Assembly (NCBI RefSeq): GCF_023159225.1
Contig: NC_063181.1
Location: forward strand, 9,321,606-9,385,605
Reading direction: 5' to 3'
Length of the DNA: 64,000 nt
Origin: Perognathus longimembris pacificus
Lineage: Eukaryota; Chordata; Mammalia; Rodentia; Heteromyidae
Shown here: one piece after another, positions 34,996 through 47,908 of the stretch
How the letters are laid out: every line of letters starts with the position of its first letter
Numbering within the stretch: position 1 is the stretch's first letter
Program-made: the position numbers and the translations under genes
The notes under the pieces: model-generated
Database searches by the model: none
What the model was told of the DNA's origin: nothing
The model's input: only the letters and a program-made list of their open reading frames with translations

Positions 34996-36215
34996 CCTTG
35001 CACTTGTACCAACTTCCTAGAGTCATTTCCTCTCATTTCCAATGCCTTAAGTGGTTCAGGTGATTATCTGGGGATTTTTGTATTCCTTTCCCAGAACCTC
35101 AGCTTCCAGAACCACTTGTCCTCCTTGCAGACCAGGTGTTCTAGGACAGAACGTCTCCCCTGACTCCCTGCAAAGTCCCTTACCTCAGTGGCCTCCTCAC
35201 CATCTCCATACAAATGGCACTTCCTTTCCTTGCTGTCCTCATCCTCAGTGATGAGAGGTAATAGGTTGGGGCATCATTCAGCTCTGAAACTGAACTTGGG
35301 CTCCACCACTGGGACCTACTGCAGCCTCAGTGTTCCCACTTACAAAATGGGAAACACGGTTGTGCGTGTTGTGCTGGGTACAACCACAGACCAAGAAACC
35401 TGGGGTAAATGCCTATGTGGTGTACAACACACTTTGAAAACGTCGGCTGGCTGTTCTCAACCTGGGTAGTCTCTCCCGCAGGTCTTCTTTCTTTCAAGGT
35501 CTTGGTCAGATGTGTCTTCTTTCTTCTTTCCCTATTCCACACGTGCCTCTGAATGGGGGCTAAGTCACAGCACGAGGCACCAGCCTAGCGTGCAGCATGA
35601 AGGCCTGGACAAGCCTACATTTTAGAGGAAACAGTGCTCACATTCAGGAGACTGAAAGATGCCTTTTGATCCCCACAGAGCCTTTCTGCCGCCCCCTCCT
35701 TTTCCAATTAAGTCCACTTTTTCTTCAAGCACTGGCATTTGAGATGAATCAGAGCCCCTGCTTCTTATGGTATTTTTTTCCCCTGTTTTAATTACTAGTA
35801 TTCCAACAGTATTTTTCTTGCCATTTTCTTTGCAAATATGTTATTTCAGTTACATTATAGTTTGAATAGGCTTTTGAATGTGATCCAGGGAAATTCACCA
35901 TCGTTTTTCAATGTGGTTTCTATAGGAAAATTAGAATTACAATGACATAAAAATCTGACAGTATTGTTTTCTTGATCATTGACAGTCTCTGTGAGTAGAC
36001 AGTAAGCCCTGGGAAGGCAGGAACCATTTTTATGTGCTTATTTCTGAATTTCTAGGGCTTAAAAGAGTGTGGAGCAAATAGTAGACACAATACTGAGTTG
36101 TCAGAGGGAATAATGAATATGACTCACAGCATTTACAGATAAGAAATGGAGATACTGTGCTATGCAACAGATATTCAGGATAAAATACAAACTTAACTCA
36201 CGATAAAAGTGTCAA
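34996..36215. other. Mostly unannotated, with MIR-like traces
   Basis: 35265-35375 ('ggctccaccactgggacctac' and 'cccacttacaaaatgggaaac') resembles antisense MIR. The rest is unrecognised. Confidence 0.4.
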
Positions 36216-37105
36216 TAGAGTGAAACAGACAGGCATTTTCCTTAATCTGATAAAATGTTTACCCCGTTCCCAAGTCAAGATAATGCATAATGGTGTAACC
36301 CTGTGAAATAGACACATTAAAGTCAAGAACAAAATAAAATGCTGACTACTAGAAATATCCACTAACATAACCAAATAAGAGAAAGAAATGGTACAAATGT
36401 TCAGGAAAGGTAAAATCATGGATAATCTCAGGTTGCATTCATTTAACACCTAAATAAGACAAATGAACTAACTTAAAAAGGTTACAGAGAAAAGCCAAAC
36501 ATCAGATGTTTTAACATTGGCAAAAGATAATTATTTCTCCCTGGAAGATATACCAGCACATGAAAAGATGTACATTTTCAGATATGGTAAGATCCAAATC
36601 AAGTAAAATATTTGTAGAAACGTTATTCATAATAGGCAAAATATAAGTGGCTCAAAATTATATCTACTAATGAATACATAAACAAAATTTGGTATGGCCA
36701 TATAATGGAATATTATTCAACCAGAGAAATGAAATACTGATACATGCTGTAATATGGATGAACCTTGAAAATACTATGCTAAGTGAACTGATCTAGATAC
36801 AATGTATTACATGTATCTATACATGTGATCCATGTGTTTCATCAATTCATTTTTATGAAATGTTCAGAATGTAGGACAGAATCTAAATTAGTGGCTGTTA
36901 GGGGCTGGGAGGAGGGGAAATTGTGAGTAAGCTCTTATGAATACAAGATGTCTTTTTGTGGTCATGAAAACTCTCTGGAAATAGACAATGGTGATGATGT
37001 ATGCAGAACTCCTTGGGCATAATTTTTTTTAAAAAAACTGTACACTTTAAAAGAGTGAATATTATGGCATATAAATTATTTCTCAAATTAAAAAAAGGTT
37101 ACAGA
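36216..37105 (+). mobile_element. Ancient L1 ORF2 C-terminus and 3' UTR, sense
   Basis: The plus strand follows old L1 order. 'ggcattttccttaatctgat' (36233) comes from the reverse transcriptase part. 'gttattcataataggcaaaa' and 'tggaatattattcaaccagag' (36620-36725) come from the ORF2 C-terminal coding region. 'gatgaaccttgaaaatactatgctaagtgaa' (36758-36788), and then a 3' UTR with 'gtggctgttaggggctggg' (36890-36908), follow. The middle of ORF2 is deleted and all frames are broken. Confidence 0.75.
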
Positions 37106-37479
37106 GTAAGAGAATTTAATAGGAAGTTTACAGAAAACAAAGTTTTGATACCAGATGCTTTTTACATATGTATGTAAATAACCAAGTAGAAGATATAAGG
37201 GAAGAAAGACATTGGGGATAATAGTAATATGCATGATAACATGAAAATATTACAAAGCTAAAATGACTAGCAGAGTGTGGTATCTGTGATTAGCAAAGTC
37301 AGAGTACTAGAGTTAGAAGGTCCAACTAGCACTGGGAGCATGGAAAGATAATATATAGTATCAGTAACAGTAACGGTGATACACAGGGAATTTGCTCCGG
37401 GAACTTTGAGCCCTAACCAGGAGATGTCAGCGTTCCTGTTCTTACTCCTGTGCTGTGCTGCGGCTCTTCCTTGACAACA
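37106..37479 (+). mobile_element. Probable ancient L1, sense (weak)
   Basis: A-rich DNA between two L1 pieces with L1-like composition ('gaaaatattacaaagctaaaatgac'-type words near 37245). No strong match recognised. Confidence 0.3.
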
Positions 37480-38240
37480 CAGGCATAGTTGAAATCAATT
37501 ACATAGAGTAAATTCTTCCACAAACCATGTTGGGACAACTGTGTAGTTCTCCTGAAAACAATAACATCTGATTTCTAAATCACCTGTACTCTAAAATAAA
37601 TTCCAAGAGAATCAAAGATGCATCAGAAAAAGATAGCCAAAGAATTCATGGGAATTTTCTATTGTTAATGTTAATCAACACAAAGTGACTAAGGTCTTTT
37701 AGAGTTTGACACAAAACTCAGTGCCTTAACCAAAGAGAAAAAACAATAACCTGGAAAATTGGACTTCATGAAAAAAAATACAATATGTGATTTAAAAGTA
37801 AATGACAGAAATGAGTATACTTGTAACACTTCACACGTATTCTATACACTAAAGACAACAAGGGAAAAAACCTAGCAGTCCAAGTGCAATAGGAGAGAAA
37901 GACATGAAGAATTCACATATAAAGAAATGTAAGTGATCTCTGAATCTTAAAACACAGAGAAACTTCCACATGAGGAAACTAACTTAAAGTTATAATAAGA
38001 TACCTATCATATGACAAAATAAAAAAGGTTGATGAGATAATATGTTAGGCAGATTTTGAATGAGGGAGATTGCTAACTGTTGCTGGTGAAAATATAAATC
38101 ACACAGTTTTCATTAAAATTAAGGACACTTTCCCTTTGGCTCATTAATTCCACTTCTAGGAATTTATTCTGTGACTATCTGAACACATGTATGACATGGT
38201 TTGCATCAGGTTATTCAACATTTCCTTGTCTCTAGTAAGG
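37480..38240 (+). mobile_element. Ancient L1/HAL1-type ORF2 fragment, sense
   Basis: 'ggaaaattggacttcatg' (37753) and 'tgctggtgaaaatataaatc' (38080), then 'cattaattccacttctagga' (38142), match sense old L1 ORF2 in the expected order. Multiple stops and gaps. The C-terminal part repeats coding territory already represented at 36216-37105, so this is a second insertion. Confidence 0.6.
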
Positions 38241-38429
38241 AATGATTGTGCTTGACATTCAAATTCCCACCAGTAGGGGCCTGGTTAAGTCATGACGTTT
38301 ACCACTCTATTAACCCCAGGGACGACCTGTCTTCATTTAGAAGGGTGACAAAGCTTCCAGGGCTGATACAGGAGTTTCTCTGTGAAATATTGCAATAGTG
38401 TGTACATATGTTTATGTGAGAAAAATGTA
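38241..38429. other. Unannotated sequence
   Basis: No feature recognised. Confidence 0.35.
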
Positions 38430-38515
38430 ACTCCCCTTTCCTCATCTCCCTCCCTTCCTTCCTCTCTCCCTCCTTCCCTCTGCCTCTCTCTCATGCTCTT
38501 TTTCTCTCTTTTTCA
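38430..38515. repeat. Polypyrimidine (CCCTT/CT)n tract
   Basis: CT-rich imperfect repeat. Confidence 0.85.
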
Positions 38516-39360
38516 CACAAGAAAGAGCCAACAGTCTGTACACGGGGAGAGGGAAACTAGAGGACTGAAGGTAGGAAAGACACTTGTTTGTACATTTTGT
38601 ACCTCTGGGATTTTAAAACTGATTTTAAGTGGCACTTATTTCTGCCTATAAATACTGGCAATGGCCATGCTGTAAGTTCTCATGAGGTTCCTCAGAGGCT
38701 TACTTCTACTGAGAATGAATCCAGTTGTATTGAAGAACTGATCAAAAGGAAATCTATGGGAAAAGGAAATTTTTTTTTAAAAACCCAACAATGAAAGAAC
38801 ATAGGTATGGGGCCTGCTAAAAATATAAACCAACTGGCTGTGAAGAGACTTTTGTACAGGACAAGAGCCAGCACAGACCAGCCTTATGTAAAATAGAAAT
38901 GACCACTCAAGACAACGTACAAACTGTCCCAGTGGAAAAAGAAGGGAATGTGCATTTTTCAAAGACGTGCTACAAGTCCTGCTTAAGTGTCTGTATGCCA
39001 GAGTCCCTTCAGATCTGGGGCAGTGCTGCTCCGTGTGGCACTGTCTCACTAACTGCAAACCATCTGTCATGCCCGCCATGCCTGCCCAGGAGCAGCGCTT
39101 AGTTATGACAGCTAAAGGCACCCTACCATTTCCCAAAACTACTCTTGCGAGAGCCACCTTTGTCCTCGCGTGTGAAAGGCTCAGAGCAGTGCAACGGGAT
39201 GCGTCCTTGCTCTGTAGGGCTTTTAGATGTCCACATCTTAGTGTCTTGCTGTTGCACCCTCTTAAGCGTGAAGCAAGGTGTTATTCTCTCAGAGTATCAT
39301 TTGGTCCTTAGAAACGGTTGCTTCTTTGGCAAGCGAAATGCCAAAGTCTGAGCTAACCCA
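38516..39360. other. Unannotated unique sequence
   Basis: No gene recognised. Overlapping frames of 110-126 codons on opposite strands (38777-39157 minus, 38967-39311 plus) look like chance. Confidence 0.4.
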
Positions 39361-39486
39361 CTGGGCCTCCCTCCCTCTCCCTCTTCCTCCCTTCCCTCTC
39401 CCTGTACCTCTCTTCTCTCTCCCTCTCCCATCTTTTCCTCCCCCTTTCCCTTCTCCCTCACTCCCTGTCTTACTCCTTCAATCCCA
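39361..39486. repeat. Polypyrimidine (CCCTCT)n tract
   Basis: About 120 bases of nearly pure C and T built from CCCTCT and CCTTCC units. Confidence 0.92.
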
Positions 39487-39639
39487 TCCCTACAAATACC
39501 TTTTTCTTTACTCAGGTAGGGTTGGAGTAGTTCAACAAACACTCCGCATAAATCAACATCTGTCCAGAGAAGGCGATAATGCTAGTCAGAGCAAACACTA
39601 CAATAGCTATTAGTATTACCAGGTTCCATTCTAAATGAC

Positions 39640-39855
39640 TATATTTGTGTCTGAGTCTCCTTGGGTTGCCACCATAAAATTTGATAGCCTGGGTAGCTTA
39701 AAGGAAAAAGAACTTTATGTTCTCCTATTTCTGGAGGCTATAGTCTTAAGCCAGGGTGGCAATATGATTGGGCTCTGGCTAGAGCCCTCTTCTTGGTTTG
39801 CAGATATGAATGAGTTATCTACTATTGCCTTCATTTTCCCAGTGAGGTACATGAA
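39640..39855 (-). mobile_element. MaLR (MLT1-type) LTR fragment, antisense
   Basis: 'gtctgagtctccttgggttgccaccataaaatttgatagcctgggtagcttaaa' (seen 39650-39705) is the antisense 3' end of an MLT1/MST LTR, followed by 'tatttctggaggctatagtc'. Truncated after about 200 bases. Confidence 0.65.
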
Positions 39856-40084
39856 TTATAGGAATGGTGAGCAGCATCGTGGTTAAGGTTACACAGCTGC
39901 GCTCTGAAGGTCAGTGTTCCTATGCAAACCAATGCCCCTTTATTGTGCCTAAAATCTTGTTCTGTGCTGACTCCACAGAGATGGCATTGGCCTGATGAGA
40001 GCCAATTTCATCCAGTATTCCCCTGACTATAGTTTGGATCTGGACTAATTATTAATAAGTATTATTATTCATTATTTATATTAG
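39856..40084. other. Unannotated sequence
   Basis: A short ATTATT-rich patch at 40045-40095. Nothing else recognised. Confidence 0.35.
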
Positions 40085-40428
40085 TATTTAATATTAGCAT
40101 CATGTGTTAGGGGCTTTGGTTCTAGCTTGGCCCTACTGGAAAGTGGTGGAAATGGCTTGTGGGAGGTCTTCTGGTCACGAGAGCATGCTCTATTATGGGT
40201 ATAACACGACTAGTCCTCTTCTTTCTGTCATTAATACCTGGCCACGAGGTAAATAAGCCTCCATGCCATGATCCTGCTATGATGTACTATGCCATCACAG
40301 GCAAAAACAACAGGAGCAGTGAGCCATGGATAGAAATCTCCCAAACTCTGAGCCACAGTAGTCTTTTCTGTTTATAAACTGATTATCTCAGGTATTTGTT
40401 ATAGTAATGGAAAGTCAACTCACACGGT
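40085..40428 (+). mobile_element. MaLR-type LTR, sense
   Basis: 'ggtcacgagagcatgctct' and the 'ccatgccatgatcctgctatgatg' stretch lead to the 3' end 'gattatctcaggtatttgtta' (40381-40401), the order of a rodent-type MaLR LTR. The downstream edge near 40428 is approximate. Confidence 0.65.
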
Positions 40429-41139
40429 CCCAGCTCCTTCACTGAAAGGGAGAAAAGCCAATTGTACACCTTAATAACCTCGGGACTTCCAGGGTATCCT
40501 TTCTGTACTTGCTGAAGCCATAGTTATCTCACAGGGATGGGAAGAGCAGGCATGCGGGGAAAGATGGCTGGGAGCAGAGGTTGTTCTGCCACCTTGCACT
40601 AGACCTAGGTAGGAGCAAAATTCAATTCTAACTATGGAATCCATCTTTGGATGATGGCATCCTCTGTGCTGTTTTGTTGCCAGGTGCGGGGGTGGGGGGG
40701 GGGGACTGGTTGCTAATTTTAGGATGTGAGAAAAGTCCTTTCCAGTATCTTTGTGGGGGAGTGAGCAATGCTCCAAGTTAAGCCCTGAGAACTGGCTCTA
40801 TTTACTTGAGGTAATGGAGACAGGAGAGCAAGTCAACTTGACAAGATCCAGCAAATTCAATTACATGTCACTCCTCTGCCCAAAGCTCCTAAGTATCCCA
40901 TTAGCTGAACTATGAAGTCCAAACTCTTAATCTGGTTTCACTCTCTTTTTCCCAAGTACTTCCGGCTTTGGCCCAGAATGAAGCTCTCACTCCAACTCAG
41001 CAGCTTGACTTGGGCACTTCAGAACCAACATTCTCTATCCCTAGCCACAGGGCTGCACACTTTCACGGAGATAATGGGTCTAAAGTACTTCAAGAGGTCC
41101 TTGTTGTTAAACCAAAGACACTAACCACTAACCTGAGGA
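40429..41139. other. Unannotated unique sequence with a G tract
   Basis: A G-rich run (GGGGGTGGGGGGGGGGG) lies at about 40687-40704. No gene recognised. Confidence 0.4.
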
Positions 41140-41312
41140 GGATATGGCTCAGTTTACAAAGCACTTTAAGTCGCTCCTCATGGCATTTTTCTGAGTTAGG
41201 AATTATTCTTCCCATTGTACAACTGAGGATACCCAGGCTTGCCTGCCCATTACATACCAGAGCTCATAGAAGACTCAGGGCTTCTGAATCTGGATCCTAT
41301 GTTCCCTTTTAA
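41140..41312 (-). mobile_element. MIR-like SINE fragment
   Basis: 'cagtttacaaagcactttaag', 'attattcttcccattgtac', and 'aactgaggatacccaggcttgcc' are MIR-type words in order. Strand assignment is tentative. Confidence 0.55.
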
Positions 41313-41319
41313 CCTCTGC

Positions 41320-41382
41320 AGAAGGAAGAAACAGAGGAAGAGGAGGAGAAGGAGGAGGAGGGAGAGGAAAGAAAGAGGAGAC
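41320..41382. repeat. (GGA)n purine tract
   Basis: GAGGA/GGAAGA units on the plus strand. Confidence 0.92.
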
Positions 41383-41714
41383 AAGGTTCATCACTGATGT
41401 TGAGCTGTGTGTATACTTTCAGAATTGCTGGATTGTGAGAAGGATAGGCTAGCAAGTCTTAGCGTGTCTTTTAAGTAAATACTTCACTGGAAACTCGTGC
41501 TCTGCATCTCTGGATCTATTTCTATTGATAAATATAGTGGAACAAGAAAAAGAAAAAGGAAATCCAGAAAGTGGGTGGATGGAATCTTAGGTTCACAATG
41601 TAGGAAAAGTAACGATTGTCAGATATTTCATTGCCATCCCTAAATGGTTGCCAGCCAATGACATTATTAGCGTAGGTTTCCACAGGTCCCGCAAGCATGA
41701 CACCATCAGCAGCC
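41383..41714. other. Unannotated sequence
   Basis: No feature recognised. Confidence 0.35.
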
Positions 41715-41835
41715 AACACTCAGTGGGCTAATCACTTTGTATGGATTATCTCAGTTAATCCTGCCAAGAACCCATGAGGAAGGTGTTAATATATTAGCAC
41801 ACTTTACTCAATTTACTCCATTGTCGTCTATCCTG
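41715..41835 (+). mobile_element. MIR-like SINE fragment
   Basis: 'gggctaatcactttgtatgg' and 'tcagttaatcctgccaagaacc' then 'atgaggaaggtgttaatat' follow the MIR core. Confidence 0.55.
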
Positions 41836-41893
41836 TAATTGCTCAGGTAAAAATGACAACTGGTTCTGCAGATGTGTTCACAGTAAAGTTCTG

Positions 41894-41896
<3 letters not shown>

Positions 41897-41946
<50 letters not shown>

Positions 41947-41957
41947 TGTGTGTGTGC
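41897..41957. repeat. (TG)n microsatellite
   Basis: About 30 TG units with one TA interruption (41939-41941). The longest pure dinucleotide run of the window. Confidence 0.97.
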
Positions 41958-43892
41958 AGAGAGGGGCATAATGAGTCAGGTTGGGATGCAAAGATGATGC
42001 TGATTTAGCTTTGGGATGCATCCTTTGGCCATGCTTTTGACAATGCTTGGATATGACATCTGGAGAGTTACCAATGCAGTGAGAACCAAGTGAAGAAGCT
42101 GTACTGAGACACTGACCCCAAAAGGATGGAAAGATGATCATTCGCCCCTCCTCCCTCCATGGGCTTCTACACTGCAGATGGTCCAAAATATCTCACAGCA
42201 GCATTTCCTCTCTTCTCCCTTCTCCTCACTTCTTCTTCTTATTAATGCTGACAACTATCACTAAATAAAAAGATTCATTTGTGCTCAGCTGTAGATGCAT
42301 GTGCTAAGCCCTTGGTGAGCTAGCCTTCATAACTATTCTCTGTGGGACTCAGAAATGCAAGAGCTGCATCCTACCAGCTCGCGAAAGCTGATGGTTCAAT
42401 TTTCCGAAACCCTGTGAGGTGGTTGTTAAACAGAGCTCTTACTAAAAATAAAATTACATAAACTTGTAATTAAGTACAATACATTAAAAACAAAGGTAAT
42501 AAACACAACAAGGTCATTAAAAATTCACCGGCATTCCATTAGAAGTGCTAGTATCGTTTTTTGTTTGATGGATGAAGACAATAAGGTTGCAAATAAAGCA
42601 TGTGTCATGCAGCTGGATTGTCACAAAGTAGAGAGGAAGACTTGGGTCCAGCTATCTCAAAGATGCTGGCCTAAGTGAGCTGTTTTTGCTCCTGACTTCT
42701 ACTTGTCCTACCAAGCTCATGGCAAGGTGTGGAGATGCTACCAGAAACCTTAATTCTACTAGGCCTTGTGGTCGGAGCACAGGGAGAAAAGTCTGCTACT
42801 ACTCTAAGGGGGATTAGAGTGCAGCAGGCCGGGCTCTTCTACCTGTAGTATGAAAAATGCTTAAAACCAGAGTTCACCAGCTATTCTACAAGGAGAAGTG
42901 CCAATGGGCGACTCTCATACACACTTGGAGGTGTCCATTCAGCTCCCCTAGTACTTCTGCTGCTCAATGGGTGGGAAAACTCCAAAAAGTTTGGCAAGCA
43001 CAAAGCTTCATTATTGAAGGGAAAACTCAACTATGAAGACACAGCTCTTAGAGTGAAAACTATCTCTAGGAGCTGTAGAAATAGTGAGAAAGGAAAGAGG
43101 AGGGACTTCTTACTTCTTCACTGAAAAGCTCCAGATCCATAAATATATCTACTGGAATGCAGGACAAAACATAATGTATAAAAGATTGAATAGAAGATAT
43201 ATTATGCTATTGCATAGCAATCCTGTCTGTAGGAATTTATAGCTTCGATATATTCCCCATTAAAAGTGGTTCAGCTAGCTGGTAGAGAAGCTCAATTTAT
43301 CTTGCATCTGTTGCAAGCCATCAATATTATGGTTTACCCATTTAAACTGGAAATGGGACCAAATATTTGGGCTATTTATAATAAAAAATATGAAAATCTT
43401 TGTATTGGTGTTCATTTCCTAACTTCTCCACTTTAATCAGAAGTCTGTTTACATAGAACTCAGAGAGAATTTCTCACCTGTGAAATTGCTAGGATCGGAG
43501 AGAAAGGAATGAGAAAGAATACTGGTTCTTGGGTTTCTTTCCCCAAATTTCTGGGCTGATGTCCCTGCGTGGGGCAGTAAGAAGATCCTTCACACACAGG
43601 AAAGGCAAGGGTGTGTGTGTGTGGCAATGTTACCTGAAAGAGCTTGTGTATTCATGGTAAGAAGGGATTGGTGGGTTAGAAAAAGCTATGTGTATCGAGA
43701 GCCAGTCACATCTGAATGACATCTATTGGTATTTTCAGAGTCCCCTCTCACACTTGCCTTGTGCTTAGGAGATAAATGCCAGTTACTGTGACAGTACTGT
43801 TGACATCATTGGGGTGGTAGAGTATGGACATTGTACTGATGGCATTCCCTCAGATTACATAGATAGCTGATCCTTCATGGAGCTACTACTAT
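41958..43892. other. Unannotated, mostly unique sequence
   Basis: A weak MIR-like patch at 42290-42430. 43255-43440 is AT-rich and may be conserved non-coding DNA. No gene recognised. Confidence 0.4.
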
Positions 43893-44172
43893 GTTGATTG
43901 ACTTTTCATCTCTGTGGCCAAATTGCCTTGAGAGGAAAACTGAAGGGAGGAAGAGCTGTTTCAGAGATTTCAAAACACAGTTTCTGGCTCCGTAGGTTCT
44001 GGTCTCATGGTAGGGCCCTGTGTCATGGCAGTGAAAACAGATGACAGAGAACAGGAAGCAGAGAGGAAAATGTGCAAAATACGGCCTTCAAAAACCTGAC
44101 CCCACACTCCACGGTCTCCACCTCTGCCCCCCACAATTGTCTAATCAAATTTTGGATCTATCAATAAATTAG
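43893..44172 (-). mobile_element. MaLR-type LTR, antisense
   Basis: Words in antisense rodent MaLR order: 'ctctgtggccaaattgccttg', 'gaagggaggaagagctg', 'gatttcaaaacacagtttc', 'aggaagcagagaggaaa', and 'gcaaaatacggccttc', then the 'cccacactccacggtctcc' region toward the 5' end. Confidence 0.65.
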
Positions 44173-47100
44173 GTCAGGTTAGGTCAGAGCCTATGTGATG
44201 AAATATTACTGAAAAGGCACACTTTGCAATGTGCCTTACTAATCTGCTAAGTATCTCGCAATCCAGTCAAGCAAACAATATTCCTATTGCCTCAGGACAA
44301 TTTTACGATTTGTGAGGTGTTACCCCAAAGTGGGCTCAGGGCTCCTCAGACCCAGCTTTTAGCTGTTTTCTGCATCTGTCTTTGGACGAAACCTTCATAT
44401 TTTTCAATCCCTTTGATCTATTCCATTGCTATTCTCATCTCTGGAATAATGACTCTGAACATGAGAATCCCAAGTCACCAACATCCCTGAAGGAGAATTT
44501 TACTGGAATTGTGTGGTACTCAGTACCCACAATGCCACAGGAGCTCCTTCCCAGCAAAGGGATGAAAAATAAAGACTGATCTCCTTGTTCATGTGTGCTT
44601 TCTCCAGTTGAACTGCTCTTGTGTTGCGCTCCTGTGCTTTTTTAGCATTGTGTGAGAGCTCCAAGGCCATCAGTGGGATTTCCTTCATGAGTCTCCATCA
44701 CAAACAGTGTCAGGCCCTTTATTCCACAAATTCAATCTGGAAGAATCCAGTCTGGGAAATGCCTTCCTACTAATGACCTCTTCTCAGATGAACACAAGCA
44801 GGGTCCCTCTGTGGCTGGGAGCTGCACTCTGTGTCTGGAAGCTCCTGCAGCCCTGAGCAATTAGGGTGGGGAAAGGTCAACAGTTCAGCATCCGTCCTCC
44901 TTGAGATACTCAAAGTGTCATTCTGCCCTTTCTGTATGTGCCAAGGGCTTTCAGAGTTATTTTTAAAAGCCTACCGCATTTAATATCTGTGCCACTCATT
45001 TGGGTGGCTAATCATCACTGTCTGAAAGCGTCACCTCTCAGTGGTGTGGTGTGCAGAGAAATGCTGTGTGGTACAGTAGAGAAGCAGGGCAGACAATCAG
45101 CCTGGACAGGAGGGACGAGGACGATGAAGATCAGAGCCCCAGGCAAGGCCAGATCACCTCATAGACCTGGCTGCAGGATCTGAGATAAGCGAGGAGTATA
45201 CGCCCTGATGCTGGATTTCAGTGCTGCCTTGGTTTTGCAACATACTGTCTTAGACAAGTTCCCTTAGCCTCTCTGAGGACCATCCTCTGTGCTGATACAG
45301 GAGATCAGGGTATTTAGGGCAGACATAGGCTGCTGGCTTGTTTATTCCCTCAGGGAAGGACAGGATTATGTTAACTCTTCCCCGGCTAGTAAGATTAGGA
45401 TAGACTGCTGCTACAGAGCTAACGCCTGTTAAGCTTGCCTTTTCGGTTCAGCTTTCTCAGAAGATGAATTTGCTTTCTTTGTCCATTTCTAGTCCTACAT
45501 CTGGACTACCTGGCCTCCTGCCCAAGGTCTGCCTGGGTGTACAAGACTGGGACGCTTTCCTGACTTCCTGATGATTTTCTTGAGAACTGAGTGTGAAACA
45601 CTATATCTCTTATATAGGGATAACTAATAAAAGGCTTCATTTTGCTCTTTGATCCAAGTCCAGTGTAGCCTGAATACTAATGAGGTTAATATTCTGACCT
45701 ACTATGGTGATTTCTTTCTTGGCCAGAGCCTAGAATGTGGGAGTCAGTATCCCTAACAGCTTAATCCATACTAACCTGGCAGCATGCATCAAACAACTCC
45801 TTTGTTAGATAGTTTCCATTGTTTAACACACTGACAAACTAATCCATCTTAGGAAGTCATCGGCTCAACCATCTGAGGATAGACTCTGCTTTCCAGAAGG
45901 AAGCTGATCTCTGAAGTTCTTCTATTCAAGTGTAAACAGTTAGCATCATTTATTTTTCTTAAATCTGTTTTCAAGGCACTTTATGCCACTTGTTATTTTA
46001 TACACAATAAATAGGTACCATTTATTGAGGGTTAGGCATTTGTCAAATGACAAAGCAGAAGCAGAGACACAGTGTGCAACTTCCAGTCTGGAAAAAGGCA
46101 GAGTTTATAAAAATCAAGGCAAGAAGGGTGGAGTCCTGAGATAATGCTCTTAATTATTCTGTTGTTCTCTTCTCATACACAAAAAAATCCTCAAGTTTCA
46201 GGGAGATTACTGAAGACACGTAGGGTTTCTAAAGTTCAAAAAGGAGTAATATCTGATTTGAATTCAGCCATCAATGACTTCAAAGTTTGGCTGTACCTGG
46301 CACCAATTAGCCACTTTTTTCTTAGGCTGGGGTTTTCTTAGCATAAAGTAGTAAACCTCCAGTCCTGGTCTCTCCTTCCTCCCTGATCTGCCATACAGCC
46401 TAGGGCCCAGCAGGGGCCACTCACATCCCTCTCCTCCGAAACTGCAAGGTTCTGATTTTGGGGTGGCAGGACAAAGGAAAGATTAGAAAGAAAAGACTTT
46501 CTTTTTTTTTTTTTTTAAGCCAATCTCTGCCTGCTGGCAGTCTCTGTGTTGCCCTCCCATGTAGATGGAAATGCAGTACAAACTTAGTTCCCAGAGACTA
46601 CACATGGCATATTTTCTCCCATAAACTGGTTATCAGCACGTTCAGTCAGTCAGAGATTAAGTATTTACTGGATTTCTCTTTGGCAACTTCTCTGGAGAAA
46701 GCCCGCATTCTAGTCCAATCCCCAAGCTTGGCCTATCTGGGAGTAGCAAAGCAACTGATGGACGTTCAGAATGCAGGAAATGAAGATGAATGGCTCTAGC
46801 AGCCAAGGCTGAGTTGGTAGGAAAAGGTGGGTGCCAGGCATCCTTGGCAGCTTGTGTGTGTGGGTCTTCAAGGTTATCAGCTTTGATGGACTGCAACTTA
46901 CACAACACACAAGCAAATGCACAGGTGACAACGGAGATAGGCTGTTATTCATGTGTAAACATGCGTACCTACTCACAGAGTGGATGTAATGGATGTGAGA
47001 CAGACATTTACAACTGCAAACGTGTACATGCGCAGGGAGCGTGTACTTGGGTGCACAGGACCTGTTTCTTTCGTGTATCTTGGCTGGTACAAGATCTCTG

Positions 47101-47908
47101 CACTGCGAGCCTCCTGCTGCTTTGTGGGGAAATGGAAGCTGGATTGAAATTCTTGGGTAGAATATTTAGTGGAGGCGTGCAGAGGAATTCAGTTCTGGAA
47201 ATCTCTTTGTTCTCTAGCTCAGTGAGTCTGTTTTTAACTCTGCTCCTTTGTGGAATCACAAGGCTCAAAGACAAAGGTACCCTCCAGGAAAGTACCCTTA
47301 CCATTTCTTTTTTTGCAATGCAAAAGCCTCTACTTGTCCCCCAAAGACTACCTGCCCAGCTCCCACAGTGAGGTGGTATTTGCCAAGTCCTGACCCAACA
47401 CCTGCCTGCTCATTCCCGCTCCCACGTCCACATGCCATGCCCCACACCTTGAACACGTTTTCTACTCCTCACCTTCCGTCCAAGTCCTAGTTACCTCCCC
47501 ATGAAGAGCTCAGTGGAAGGCATTTCCCTTCTGGAGACCTGTCTGACCCACTCGCTCTCTTGATCTTTCCTCTTTAATTTATTGGCTCCCTGTTGCTCAG
47601 ACTTCCAAAGGTATCATCGTACAACGGTTTCTTTTTGTTTCACTTAGAGAAGTCCAGTCTACTGAGAATGGGGAAGATTCTTAAAGAAACAGTTAATGAG
47701 ACAGAAGAAAAAGAGCAGCTTCACAGTGAGGAGCCCTGGAGAGACCTTCATTCTCTGGCTGATCATGGTCATGGTCAATGTCAACAGGAAGAACTCTTTT
47801 CTCTATCAGAGATGAACAAGGATGCTTTTTTTCAGTGTCATAATATCCTGATCATGAGAAGGGTACCAGAAAACTCCCAACAGAGGGTCATTGTACAAAA
47901 TAGCATTC
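44173..47908. other. Long unannotated stretch
   Basis: About 3.7 kb with no recognised gene. Weak MIR-like traces lie at 45225-45310 and 46010-46080, and a T15 run at about 46502-46516. The 193-codon plus frame at 46790-47371 is rich in Cys, Leu and Ser from TG-rich sequence, overlaps a 98-codon minus frame, and has no domain. Confidence 0.4.

Noticed and set aside
46790..47371. 193-codon plus-strand frame, Cys-rich at its N-terminal half
   Set aside because: No domain or signal I recognise. It overlaps a 98-codon minus frame, and the Cys content comes from TGT/TGC-rich genomic sequence. Length is within what chance gives in 64 kb.
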